From Ornithinimicrobium ciconiae (GTDB lineage: Bacteria > Actinomycetota > Actinomycetes > Actinomycetales > Dermatophilaceae), in NCBI RefSeq assembly GCF_007197575.1, contig NZ_CP041616.1, forward strand, positions 1,612,001 to 1,676,000: a stretch of DNA of 64,000 bases. Direction: 5' to 3'. Shown in pieces: positions 1 to 7,689 of the stretch. Made by a program: the position numbers and the translations under genes. Position 1 is the first letter of the stretch, and each line of letters begins with the position of its first letter. Under the pieces are notes generated by a model. The model searched no databases. It worked only from the letters and a program-made list of their open reading frames with translations, and had not been told where the DNA came from.

Positions 1-237
1 GGTGGTCCAGCCGGTCGTGCCGATGACCAGGTCGGTGCCATTGCGGTGTGCCCAACGGATGCGGTCGGCCACGGCGTCGGCGTGGCTGACCTCGACGGCG
101 ACGTCGACGGGGGAGAGGTCCTGAGGCGCTTCCTGCCCGACCAGCCAGGCGACGTGAAGGTCGTCGGTCTGCTCGGCGGCAGCGGCGATCGCGGAGCCCA
201 GGCGGCCCCGTCCGAAGATCCCGATCTGCAGCGGCAT
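1..237 (-). CDS. DapB-like dihydrodipicolinate reductase, 3' part cut by window edge
   Basis: Only the first 79 codons are present, and the gene runs off the left edge. The start is an ATG whose complement lies at 235-237. The N-terminus reads MPLQIGIFGRGRLGSAIA, a Rossmann dinucleotide-binding loop of GxGxxG type. The segment VDVAVEVSHADAV and the later LVIGTTGW match the order of motifs in 4-hydroxy-tetrahydrodipicolinate reductases, where a 'hypothetical Asp-Phe-(Thr/Ser)-xPxA' segment is followed by GTTG. That enzyme makes tetrahydrodipicolinate in lysine and diaminopimelate synthesis. The C-terminal substrate domain is not in view, so a related NAD(P)-binding reductase is possible. A lysA gene lies 28 kb away, too far to count as operon context. 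Confidence 0.6.
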   Translation of the reverse strand, partial: MPLQIGIFGRGRLGSAIAAAAEQTDDLHVAWLVGQEAPQDLSPVDVAVEVSHADAVADRIRWAHRNGTDLVIGTTGWTT

Positions 238-543
238 GGATCGAGTATGGAGGAGATTCCCGGCGGCACAGATCATAAAACCGCAGGTCAGAGAGGGTGT
301 CCGGTGGGGTGGCGTCGCGACCGGAAAATATCCGGCGAACGCGACGGTCCGCCCGGCTCGCTGCGTCGGCCGGCGCAAAACACGCAGTGTGAGACAGGTC
401 TCATCGTGCTTCTCAGGACGTCACCATCCCCAGAGACCTGGTGTGACGAATCCGACCGGTGGTTGTTGAACTCGCCACTGCCGTGTGGCTGCCCCTAGGG
501 TGATAAAACGCCCACCGGTGGTGGCTGTAGCGAGGAGATCGTC
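238..543. other. Intergenic region between the DapB-like gene and the GntP permease
   Basis: About 306 bases without a convincing gene. It lies between divergent genes and should hold both promoters. The one clear structural element is the palindrome at 390-403. Codons in the short open frames crossing this region do not resemble the neighbouring genes. Confidence 0.6.
390..403. promoter_or_regulatory. Perfect 6-bp-arm palindrome, candidate operator
   Basis: The sequence TGAGACAGGTCTCA has perfect 6-base arms (TGAGAC and GTCTCA) around a 2-base centre. It lies about 140 bases before the permease start, in a gap between divergent genes. Its size and place fit a dimeric repressor such as a GntR-family protein, but no regulator gene is next to it. 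Confidence 0.4.
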
Positions 544-1980
544 ATGGAGGCAATGGAGCCGGTCCACAGCGCAGGGATCCTGCTGATCATCGCAGCGGTC
601 GCGGTGGTGCTGCTGCTGTTCTTGATCATGAAGGTCAAGCTCCATGCGTTCGTCGCGCTGGTGCTGGTGAGCGTGCTGACGGCCGTGGCGGCGGGGATCC
701 CGCTGACGAGCGTGCCCGACGCACTCATGGGCGGCTTCAGCAGCACCCTCGGCTCGGTCGCGCTCCTGGTGGCCTTCGGCGTCATGCTCGGCAGGCTGCT
801 GGAGTACACGGGCGGTGCTCAGGTGCTCGCCGACACCCTGATCAACAGATTCGGTGAGAAGCGGGCACCCCTCGCGCTCGGAGTCGCCGCGCTGATCTTT
901 GGCTTTCCGATCTTCTTCGACGCCGGTCTGGTGGTCTTCCTGCCGATCATCTTCACCGTCGCCCGGCGCTTCGGAGGATCGATCCTGACCTACGGCCTGC
1001 CCACGGCTGGTGCCTTCGCCGCGATGCACGCCGTCGTGCCCCCGCACCCCGGGCCGGTGGCTGCAGCGGACCTGATGGATGGCAGCATCGGGCTCACCCT
1101 GATCATCGGCATACCCGTGGCTGTCGTGGGCTGGTTCAGCGGCGCCTATCTTGTCGGCACGGCGCTGGGTCGGCGCTTCAACGTCTCGATCCCTGACATC
1201 GCCTTCGGCAAGCAGAACGAGGGCCTCGGCGTGGAGGCCGGGCCCGGTGGCGAGACTGGTGCGGGGGAGGGAGGCGACACCCGGGTCGCGGTGCGAGCGC
1301 CCTCCTTCGCACAGGTGCTCCTGCTGCTCCTGCTGCCCTTTGTCCTGATCGCGCTGAACACCGGCATCGGAACCCTGAGGACCTCGGGCGCCATCTCCGA
1401 CGACGCAGTCTGGGCCGACGTCCTGCAGCTGATCGGGCAGACCCCCATCGCGCTGTTGATCACCGTCCTGGTCGCGCTGTTCACGCTGGCCCCGAACCGG
1501 TTCAGCATCGCCTCGGCCAGCAACCTGTTTGATGATGCGCTCGGCTCGATCGCCGCCATCATCCTCATCACCGGCGCCGGTGGCATGTTCGGCGGTGTGT
1601 TGCGAGCCAGCGGCATCGGCAAGGCCCTGACCGAAGAGCTCGGCTCCCTCGGGCTCCCGCTGCTGGCGCAGGCCTTCCTGATCGCCACCGCGCTGCGGGT
1701 GGCGCAGGGCTCGGCCACGGTGGCGATCACCACCACGGCCGGACTGATCGCGCCCCAGGTCGCGGCCGAAGGCCTCGGCGACGCCCGGATTGCGCTGCTG
1801 GTCTTTGCGGTGGCAGCCGGATCGACCGTGCTCTCGCACGTGAATGACTCGGGGTTCTGGCTGGTCAGCCGGTTCTTTGGGATGGACGTGCGCACGACGT
1901 TGAAGACCTGGACCGTCCTGGAGACCACGCTCGGGCTGAGCATCTTCGCCCTCGCCGCGATCCTGTGGCCGATCTTCTAA
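544..1980 (+). CDS. GntP-family gluconate/sugar-acid:H+ symporter
   Basis: A 478-residue, very hydrophobic protein with about a dozen membrane segments, the normal size for the GntP family. Family-like segments are FGVMLGRLLEYTGGAQVLA, FGFPIFFDAGLVVFLPII near residues 118-135, and AVVPPHPGPVAAA near residue 165. A polar, Gly/Glu-rich cytoplasmic loop lies at about residues 222-250. GntP proteins import gluconate or related hydroxy-acids across the cytoplasmic membrane with protons. The ATG at 544 is preceded by GAGGAG with 6-base spacing. No gluconate kinase or dehydrogenase lies beside it, so the exact substrate is open. Confidence 0.88.
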   Translation: MEAMEPVHSAGILLIIAAVAVVLLLFLIMKVKLHAFVALVLVSVLTAVAAGIPLTSVPDALMGGFSSTLGSVALLVAFGVMLGRLLEYTGGAQVLADTLINRFGEKRAPLALGVAALIFGFPIFFDAGLVVFLPIIFTVARRFGGSILTYGLPTAGAFAAMHAVVPPHPGPVAAADLMDGSIGLTLIIGIPVAVVGWFSGAYLVGTALGRRFNVSIPDIAFGKQNEGLGVEAGPGGETGAGEGGDTRVAVRAPSFAQVLLLLLLPFVLIALNTGIGTLRTSGAISDDAVWADVLQLIGQTPIALLITVLVALFTLAPNRFSIASASNLFDDALGSIAAIILITGAGGMFGGVLRASGIGKALTEELGSLGLPLLAQAFLIATALRVAQGSATVAITTTAGLIAPQVAAEGLGDARIALLVFAVAAGSTVLSHVNDSGFWLVSRFFGMDVRTTLKTWTVLETTLGLSIFALAAILWPIF

Positions 1981-2042
1981 CGTCCGGCAGCGATCTTCTC
2001 AGGTCCGGCAGCGGTCTGCCCGGCTCGTTGTCCGCATCGGGT

Positions 2043-2849
2043 TCAGCCGCGCAGTGACAGCGAGACCACGTTGAGTAGCGCGATGCCGATCGCCGCCAGG
2101 AAGGGGGCCTTGCCCCGAGCTGCCCACGCCACGACGGCCAGCAGCCCCGCAGCGACCACGGATGCCCAACCCCACACAGACGTCCCGCCCTCCGGAGCGA
2201 GCGCGAGCAGGACAGTCCCCGCCAGCAGCAGCAGGGGGGCCACCACGCGTGATGCGCGGCCGCCGATGCGGTGTGGGAAGCCGCGTATGCCGGCGCGCAC
2301 GTCGTCCCCCAGGTCCGGCAGGACGTTGAGCAGGTGTGCGCCCACGCCCAGCAGGGCACCCACCGCGACCGCCCACCACGGCACCGCCCGGCCGACCGAG
2401 AGCCAGACGAAGGCGGGCAGGGTGCCGAACGCCACGGCATAGGGCACCCAGGACCAGGCGGTGGCCTTGAGGCCGGCGTTGTAGGCCAGGCCCGAGCCGA
2501 CCACCAGCCCCACGTGGAGCACCAGCCCGGTCCAGCTGTTGGTGGCCCAGGACAGCAGCACGGTCAGGGACAGGGCCACGACGAGGGCGAGACGGACACT
2601 GCGCGGTGAGATCTCACCGCGCGCGATCGGCTTGTCCGTCCGGCCCGCGGCCCGGTCCCGCGCGCTGTCGACCAGGTCGTTGTGCCAGCCGATGACGAGC
2701 TGCCCGCAGAGCACAGCCGCCACGAGCACCGCGACCTGGCTCGGGCTGCCTGCGCCGAGGGCGAGCAGCAGCGCGAGCACGGTGACCGCCACGGTGGGCA
2801 GCGGATGGCACGCCAGCACCAGGCCGCGCGCCGTGCCGATGGTGCTCAC
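2043..2849 (-). CDS. UbiA-family membrane prenyltransferase
   Basis: A 268-residue integral membrane protein starting at a GTG (complement at 2847-2849). The two Asp-rich UbiA motifs are present: NDLVDSARDRAAGRTDKP from about residue 56, and DLGDDVRAG from about residue 177. In this family they bind Mg2+ and the prenyl diphosphate. UbiA enzymes transfer a polyprenyl chain to an aromatic or quinone-precursor ring in the membrane. The gene is divergent from a type III PKS operon with only 98 bases between starts, which suggests it prenylates, or works beside, the phenolic product of that operon. Longer upstream start codons would run through the PKS coding region and are unlikely. Homologues act in menaquinone, heme O or chlorophyll-like lipid synthesis, so the acceptor is inferred. 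Confidence 0.85.
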   Translation of the reverse strand: MSTIGTARGLVLACHPLPTVAVTVLALLLALGAGSPSQVAVLVAAVLCGQLVIGWHNDLVDSARDRAAGRTDKPIARGEISPRSVRLALVVALSLTVLLSWATNSWTGLVLHVGLVVGSGLAYNAGLKATAWSWVPYAVAFGTLPAFVWLSVGRAVPWWAVAVGALLGVGAHLLNVLPDLGDDVRAGIRGFPHRIGGRASRVVAPLLLLAGTVLLALAPEGGTSVWGWASVVAAGLLAVVAWAARGKAPFLAAIGIALLNVVSLSLRG

Positions 2850-2947
2850 GCCACCGAGCCTAGGGTCCGACGGGCCCGCCGGCCGGGCGGCGCGTGCCCT
2901 GCGCTGTGACGGCGCACGCGAGGCCTGCAGTCCGTAGGCTCGCGGAC

Positions 2948-4030
2948 ATGTCTGTGATCGCGGCCGTGCGGGGAGTCCTCCCCGACCACCGCTATGCCCA
3001 GGAGGACCTGACCGCGGCGTTGGCGGACCTGGTCGGGATGCCGCCTGAGCACCGCACGCTGCTGCAGCAGGTGCACCGGAACGCTGGGGTCCAGCACCGG
3101 CACCTGGTGCTGCCGATCGAGGACTACACCGAGGCGACGTCCGACTTCGGTCGCTCCAACGGCATCTTCGTCCAGGCCGCGACCGATCTGGGCGCCCGTG
3201 CCGTGCAGGAGGCCCTCGACGCCGCCGGGCTGACCCCACAGGATGTCGACCTGCTGGTCTCCACCACCATCACCGGCCTGGCCGTGCCCTCCCTCGACGC
3301 CCGGCTGATGGCCCGGCTGCCGCTACGCGCGGACCTGAGACGCATCCCGATCGTCGGGCTGGGCTGCGTCGGCGGCGCGGCAGGGATAGGCCGGGTGCAC
3401 GAGTGGCTGGCCGGCCACCCGGACGGCGTTGCGGTCCTGCTCGCCGTGGAGCTGTGCAGCCTGACCCTGCAGCGCGACGACACGTCCACCGCCAACCTCG
3501 TGGCCAGCGGTCTCTTCGGCGACGGCGCCGCGGCGGTCGTGCTGGTGGGCGACCGGGCGGCCCAGCGGCTGGCCCCGCACGGGGTCCAGGTGGTCGCCAG
3601 CCGGAGTCGCCTCTATCCCGGCACCGAGCGGGCGATGGGCTGGGACGTCGGTGCCACCGGTCTGCGCATCGTGCTCGGCGCGGAGGTGCCCGACCTGGTC
3701 CGCACCCAGGTGAGGGGCGACGTGGACGGGTTCCTGTCGGCATACGGTCTGGACCGCGCGCGGGTCGGCTGGTGGGTCGCCCACCCCGGTGGGCCCAAGG
3801 TGCTGGACGCGATGGCCGAGGCGCTGGAGGTGCCAGCCGAGGCCCTCGGCGTGACCTGGCGGTCGCTGGCCCGGATCGGCAACCTGTCCTCGGCCTCCGT
3901 GCTGCACGTGCTCGCCGACACGCTGCGGGACGCGCCCCCGGAGCCAGGCAGTCCCGGCGTGCTGCTGGCGATGGGCCCCGGGTTCTGCCTGGAGACCGTG
4001 CTGCTGACCGCGCCGGGGGAGGCCCGGTGA
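2948..4030 (+). CDS. Type III polyketide synthase (alkylresorcinol/alkylpyrone synthase-like, SrsA-like)
   Basis: A 360-residue chalcone/stilbene synthase fold enzyme. The catalytic triad is readable: Cys140 in LGCVGGAAG, His279 in AHPGGPKV and Asn312 in GNLSSASV. The spacings of 139 and 33 residues equal those of plant chalcone synthase (Cys164/His303/Asn336). Such enzymes condense a starter acyl-CoA with malonyl-CoA units and cyclise the chain. A bacterial enzyme followed by an ICMT-like methyltransferase and a flavoprotein resembles SrsA of the Streptomyces griseus srsABC phenolic-lipid operon, which uses fatty acyl starters. The ATG at 2948 gives the usual length. The stop overlaps the next gene's GTG, so translation is probably coupled. 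Confidence 0.9.
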   Translation: MSVIAAVRGVLPDHRYAQEDLTAALADLVGMPPEHRTLLQQVHRNAGVQHRHLVLPIEDYTEATSDFGRSNGIFVQAATDLGARAVQEALDAAGLTPQDVDLLVSTTITGLAVPSLDARLMARLPLRADLRRIPIVGLGCVGGAAGIGRVHEWLAGHPDGVAVLLAVELCSLTLQRDDTSTANLVASGLFGDGAAAVVLVGDRAAQRLAPHGVQVVASRSRLYPGTERAMGWDVGATGLRIVLGAEVPDLVRTQVRGDVDGFLSAYGLDRARVGWWVAHPGGPKVLDAMAEALEVPAEALGVTWRSLARIGNLSSASVLHVLADTLRDAPPEPGSPGVLLAMGPGFCLETVLLTAPGEAR

Positions 4031-4557
4031 CGTCGCTGACCTGGTATGCCGTGCTGCTGGGCCTGGTCGTCCTCGAACGTCTCGCAGAGCTGGTCCTGTC
4101 GAAGCGGCACGCCGCCTGGGCGCTCGCCCGGGGCGGGGTCGAGTTCGGACGCGGCCACTATCCGCCCATGGTCGCCCTGCACTCGGCGCTGCTGGTGGCG
4201 TGCCTGGCCGAGGCGTGGCTGCTGGACCGGGAGTTCCTGCCATGGCTGGGCTGGCCGATGCTCGCCGTGGTCGTGCTGGCCCAGGCCCTGCGGTGGTGGT
4301 GCATCGCGACGCTGGGTCGGCAGTGGAACACGCGGGTCATCGTCGTGCCCGGGCTGGCGCTGGTCCGCCGCGGCCCCTACCGGTGGCTGCGCCACCCGAA
4401 CTATGTGGCAGTCGTGGCCGAGGGCATCGCACTGCCCCTGGTGCACACCTCCTGGCTGACCGCGGTGGCGTTCACGGCGCTCAACGCGTGGCTGCTGACC
4501 GTGCGCATCCGCACCGAGGACGCTGCGCTCGACACCGTCGCCCAGGCCAGGGGTTGA
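4027..4557 (+). CDS. Isoprenylcysteine carboxyl methyltransferase-family membrane methyltransferase (SrsB-like)
   Basis: A 176-residue protein with four or five hydrophobic segments and the family signature GPYRWLRHPNYV near residues 117-128, where the Arg-His-Pro-Asn-Tyr run marks the SAM pocket of ICMT-like enzymes. It starts at a GTG that overlaps the PKS stop (GTGA, 4027-4030). In the srsABC operon the homologous protein O-methylates the alkylresorcinol made by the PKS. The same job is inferred here from gene order. Membrane location suits a long-chain phenolic lipid. It ends one base before the GTG of the next gene. Confidence 0.85.
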   Translation: MTSLTWYAVLLGLVVLERLAELVLSKRHAAWALARGGVEFGRGHYPPMVALHSALLVACLAEAWLLDREFLPWLGWPMLAVVVLAQALRWWCIATLGRQWNTRVIVVPGLALVRRGPYRWLRHPNYVAVVAEGIALPLVHTSWLTAVAFTALNAWLLTVRIRTEDAALDTVAQARG

Positions 4558-4558
4558 C

Positions 4559-5614
4559 GTGACGCCCGACCTGGTCGTCATCGGCGGCGGACCGGTCGGC
4601 CTGGCGACCGCGCTGCTCGCCGCGCGGGCCGGCCTGGTGCCCGTCGTGCTCGAGCCGCGCACCACCCCGCTCGACAAGGCCTGCGGCGAGGGCCTGATGC
4701 CCGGCGCCGTCGGCGCGCTGACGGCGCTCGGCGTGGACGTCGGAGGGCATCCCTTCGCTGGCATCCGGTATGTCGACGGGCAGCGGTCCGTCGAGGCCCG
4801 GTTCCGCGGTGGCTCGGGACGCGGGGTGAGACGCACCGAGCTGCACACCGCGCTGGCGGAGGCTGTCGGGCGGGCGGGCATTGCGATCCTGCCCTCGGCC
4901 ATGACCGGGCTGTCCCAGGACGAGTCGGGGGTCGATGTCGAGGTCGGGGGACCGCGCGGCAGTGCGCCCAGGGTGGTCCGCGCCCGCTTCGTGGTGGCCG
5001 CCGACGGGCTGCACTCGCCGACGCGCCGGCTGCTCGACCTCGAGGTGGAGCGACGCGGGGTCCGCCGTTACGGACTGCGACGGCACTTCCGCATCGCGCC
5101 GTGGACCGACCTGGTCGAGGTGCACTGGTCGCCGACCAGCGAGGCCTACGTCACCCCGGTCGGCGAGGGGGAGGTGGGGGTGGCGCTGCTCGGCACCCGC
5201 CGTGGGAGCTGGCAGGAGCGGCTGGCAGACTTCCCCGCCCTGGCAGGGCGGCTGGCGTGCGTCGAGCCGGCGAGCGAGGTGATGGGTGCCGGGCCGCTGC
5301 GACAACGGGTCCGCTCGCGCCGGGCCGGGCGGGTCCTGTTGGTGGGCGACGCCGGCGGCTACGTGGACGCACTCACCGGTGAAGGCCTGGCGGTCGGTCT
5401 GGCCCAGGCGCGGGAGGCCGTTGCGGCCCTGGGGAAGGGACGCCCGCAGGACTATCCTCGGGCCGCCGCGCGGGTGAGCCGACGCAGCGGTGCGCTGACG
5501 GCGGGGCTGCTGGCAGCCACCCGCACCTCCCCTGGGCGTCGGGTGGTCCTGGGGGCAGCCCACCGGCAGCCGTGGCTGTTCCAGCGTGCGGTCGACCTGC
5601 TGGCCCACGACTGA
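4559..5614 (+). CDS. FAD-dependent oxidoreductase/hydroxylase (geranylgeranyl-reductase-like, SrsC-like)
   Basis: A 351-residue flavoprotein. The N-terminal Rossmann motif is VVIGGGPVGLATALLAARAG (residues 6-25), followed by an Arg/Glu cofactor strand, the segment DGLHSPTRR near residue 152, and the second FAD motif LLVGDAGGYVDALTGEG near residue 265. Length and motifs fit the group 'FAD-dependent monooxygenase/geranylgeranyl reductase'. As the last gene of the PKS-methyltransferase-flavoprotein row, its likely role is ring hydroxylation towards a quinone, as for SrsC. Prenyl-chain reduction is the alternative, and the nearby UbiA makes that a real possibility. It is translationally linked to the gene before (stop 4555-4557, GTG 4559). 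Confidence 0.82.
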   Translation: MTPDLVVIGGGPVGLATALLAARAGLVPVVLEPRTTPLDKACGEGLMPGAVGALTALGVDVGGHPFAGIRYVDGQRSVEARFRGGSGRGVRRTELHTALAEAVGRAGIAILPSAMTGLSQDESGVDVEVGGPRGSAPRVVRARFVVAADGLHSPTRRLLDLEVERRGVRRYGLRRHFRIAPWTDLVEVHWSPTSEAYVTPVGEGEVGVALLGTRRGSWQERLADFPALAGRLACVEPASEVMGAGPLRQRVRSRRAGRVLLVGDAGGYVDALTGEGLAVGLAQAREAVAALGKGRPQDYPRAAARVSRRSGALTAGLLAATRTSPGRRVVLGAAHRQPWLFQRAVDLLAHD

Positions 5615-5682
5615 GGCGTGTGACGCCGCCCACTCTGGGGCCGGACCGGAACATGCTTGACCCGACATCTATTGAAGGATGC

Positions 5683-6228
5683 ATGACTTCATTTACGATC
5701 GGCATCATCGTCAGCTCGTCGCGTCCGACCCGGATCGGCCCCAAGGTCGCCCAGTGGATCAGCGAGCTGGCGCCCTATGGCAACGAGGTCGACATCATCG
5801 ACCTGGCCGAGGTTGACCTGCCCTTCCTGGCCGAGCCCGAGCTCCCTTCCGCCGGCAACTACACCCAGCCCACCACCGTCGCCTGGTCCGAGCGCGTGCG
5901 TCAGTATGACGGACTCATCGTGGCCCTGCCCGAGTACAACGCCGGTTACCCGGCGGTCGTGAAGAACGCGATCGACACCCTCCACGCCGAGTGGAACGGT
6001 CTGCCGATCGGGGTCGTCGGCTATGGCTGGGGTGCCGCCGCCGGGTCCGTCAAGCAGTTCGGTGAGGTGCTCGACCGCGTCCAGGCCGTGCGCCTCGACG
6101 GCCCGGGCCTGAAGTTCGGTGAGGACCTCACCCCCGAGGGAGAGATCCTGCAGGCTGCTCCTGAGGACGCCGTGCGCGGTCTGTTCGACCAGATCAACGC
6201 CGCGGCTCGCGAAACGGCTGCCGCCTGA
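5683..6228 (+). CDS. NADPH-dependent FMN reductase family protein
   Basis: A 181-residue flavodoxin-like protein. The FMN phosphate loop IIVSSSRPTRIGPKVAQWI is at residues 8-26, and LPEYNAGYPAVVKNAID near residue 85 is the usual second flavin-contacting loop (family form PEYNxSxPGxLKNxID). Such enzymes reduce FMN, quinones or azo compounds with NAD(P)H in the cytosol. The ATG at 5683 follows GAAGGA; the longer in-frame extension lacks family similarity. It ends before a strong hairpin terminator. It may simply follow the PKS operon by chance, though a flavin reductase could supply the flavoprotein hydroxylase. Confidence 0.87.
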   Translation: MTSFTIGIIVSSSRPTRIGPKVAQWISELAPYGNEVDIIDLAEVDLPFLAEPELPSAGNYTQPTTVAWSERVRQYDGLIVALPEYNAGYPAVVKNAIDTLHAEWNGLPIGVVGYGWGAAAGSVKQFGEVLDRVQAVRLDGPGLKFGEDLTPEGEILQAAPEDAVRGLFDQINAAARETAAA

Positions 6229-6253
6229 CTCGCGATCCCGACATACCCCTGCC

Positions 6254-6290
6254 GATGAGGTGGTGGCGCCTGGTGCGTCACCACCTCATC
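6254..6290. terminator. Bidirectional hairpin terminator
   Basis: A perfect 12-bp stem (GATGAGGTGGTG at 6254-6265 with CACCACCTCATC at 6279-6290) and a 13-base loop lie between two convergent genes. There is no T-run, which is common for hairpin terminators in GC-rich actinobacteria. Confidence 0.75.
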
Positions 6291-6306
6291 TGTGTCGGGG
6301 CCTAGC

Positions 6307-6801
6307 TCAACCGGTCGGTGCGATCCCGTGCCGCCGGGCCTGCAGCAGGCGGACTGCCTCGCTGAGCTCCGGGTCGGGCCCGGCCACCTCGATCCCCGGA
6401 GCGACGTCGTTCACCGGCAGTGGCAGAACAGGTCCCGCAGGGATGCCCCACTCCTGCCGCCAGGTCCGCAACTGGTCGCTGCTCGCGGCAAAGACGATCC
6501 GCCCCAGCCCGACCCAGGCGTGCGCCGCGGAGCACATCGGACAGTGCTCCCCGGAGGTATAGACCGTCGCCTGCGCACGCTCCTCGGGGGAGAGGTGGTC
6601 GGCCGCCCACCGCGCGATCTCGAACTCGGGATGACGGGTGCGGTCGCCGCCGGCGACACGGTTGCGGTCGGCATACCTCTCCTGGCCGTGGGCGTCGACC
6701 AGCACCGAGCCGAACGGCTCGTCGCCGGCCTCCAGCGCCTCCTGGGCCAGGTCGAGGCAACGGCGCAGGTGAACCCGGTCCTGGTCAGTGAGTTCGGTCA
6801 T
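6307..6801 (-). CDS. Cytidine/deoxycytidylate-deaminase-fold nucleoside deaminase
   Basis: A 164-residue protein of the zinc-dependent deaminase fold (guanine deaminase / tRNA adenosine deaminase-like). The zinc and catalytic residues are seen in RHPEFE, which supplies the His and proton-shuttle Glu (family form HAE), and in HCPMC, the two zinc Cys residues of the PCxxC motif. Having HPE in place of HAE, together with the C-terminal AVRLLQARRH, suggests a nucleobase deaminase, not TadA. The ATG at 6799-6801 is chosen; a TTG twelve bases upstream is in frame but poorly supported. The gene is convergent with the FMN reductase and divergent from the hydrolase. Confidence 0.85.
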   Translation of the reverse strand: MTELTDQDRVHLRRCLDLAQEALEAGDEPFGSVLVDAHGQERYADRNRVAGGDRTRHPEFEIARWAADHLSPEERAQATVYTSGEHCPMCSAAHAWVGLGRIVFAASSDQLRTWRQEWGIPAGPVLPLPVNDVAPGIEVAGPDPELSEAVRLLQARRHGIAPTG

Positions 6802-6849
6802 GGCTCCAGCCAATCATGTCCGCGACGCACGACGGCATACGCTCGTGGC

Positions 6850-7521
6850 GTGAACACACCGAAGGACCCGACCCCCCTCGTCCTGCTGCACGGACTCGGC
6901 CAGGCGCCGATGGCGTGGGAGGACGTGGTGGTGCCGCTCTATGGGAGTCGGCGACTGTTGACCCCGTGGGTGCCGGGACTGAAGCCGACCGAGAAGCAGG
7001 CGGTGCCGGTGGCCGATGCTGCCGCCAAGCTCGACACCGACCTGATGCTCGAGGGGATGCAGGCGGTTGACCTGTGCGGGCTGTCCTACGGGGCCGTGGT
7101 CGCCACCCGCCTGGCGGCGGACTTCCCGGAACGCGTGCGACGGCTGGTGCTCATCGCCGGCATGGTGCGCCCGCCGCGGGCCCTGATGAAGCTGCAGCTG
7201 CAGATGCTCAAGATGATGCCGGCCTCGCGCCTGGCCGACTCGAGCGTCTCCAAGGAGCGGTTGCTGCGGACCCTGGACATCGTGCGCGAGGTGGACCTGA
7301 CCGACGCGCTGCCCAGGATCACGGCGCCGACCCTGGTGCTGGTGGGGGAGAAGGACAAGGCCAACAAGCCGGCCGCTCAGGCGCTCGCCTCAGGCATCTC
7401 CGGTGCGCAGCTGCGGGAGGTCCCCGGTGCCGGTCACCAGGTGAATGTTGACCAGCCCAGGGTGCTCGTGGAGATCCTGCGAGAGTTCCTGGACGACGGC
7501 CCGGGCACCGCCGAGGCCTGA
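6850..7521 (+). CDS. Alpha/beta hydrolase
   Basis: A 223-residue hydrolase of the alpha/beta fold. LVLLHGLGQ near the N-terminus is the oxyanion segment, GLSYG near residue 80 holds the nucleophile Ser, the acid is in LVGEKDKANKP, and the catalytic His is in VPGAGHQVN near the C-terminus. The family includes esterases, lactonases and C-C hydrolases; nothing in the sequence fixes the substrate. It starts at the GTG at 6850 and reads away from the deaminase. Its 3' end is overlapped on the other strand by the tail of a short membrane-protein frame. Confidence 0.88.
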   Translation: MNTPKDPTPLVLLHGLGQAPMAWEDVVVPLYGSRRLLTPWVPGLKPTEKQAVPVADAAAKLDTDLMLEGMQAVDLCGLSYGAVVATRLAADFPERVRRLVLIAGMVRPPRALMKLQLQMLKMMPASRLADSSVSKERLLRTLDIVREVDLTDALPRITAPTLVLVGEKDKANKPAAQALASGISGAQLREVPGAGHQVNVDQPRVLVEILREFLDDGPGTAEA

Positions 7522-7689
7522 GCGGAGCAGTCGCTGAGAAGCTGACTGCGTCCCCAGCAGGCTGCTGGCGGCCATGCTGAGCAGGGACGAGACGATCGTC
7601 AGCCCTCCCCAGAGGAACGCCAGGACGGCCGCCGCCGTGACCACGCCGGGGCGGGTGGCGCTCGCGGTCTCAGTCGGTGAGGTCGTCAT
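7390..7689 (-). CDS. Small membrane protein, probably 3'-truncated
   Basis: A 99-residue frame. Only its first half looks like a real protein: a polar start MTTSPTETASATRPG, then one or two hydrophobic helices (VVTAAAVLAFLWGGLTIVS, then LLSMAASSLLG). From about residue 47 it becomes charged and non-membrane, and it runs antisense through the hydrolase 3' end until a chance stop. The start overlaps the end of the DUF998 gene by 20 bases in another frame, as in a coupled operon. It looks like a small multi-helix membrane protein whose 3' part was lost where it now meets the hydrolase gene. Confidence 0.45.
   Translation of the reverse strand: MTTSPTETASATRPGVVTAAAVLAFLWGGLTIVSSLLSMAASSLLGTQSASQRLLRSGLGGARAVVQELSQDLHEHPGLVNIHLVTGTGDLPQLRTGDA

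Noticed and set aside
421..1839. Long minus-strand open frame opposite the GntP gene
   Set aside because: Arg/Gly/His/Gln-rich composition without any domain; it is the antisense shadow of a clear membrane transporter.
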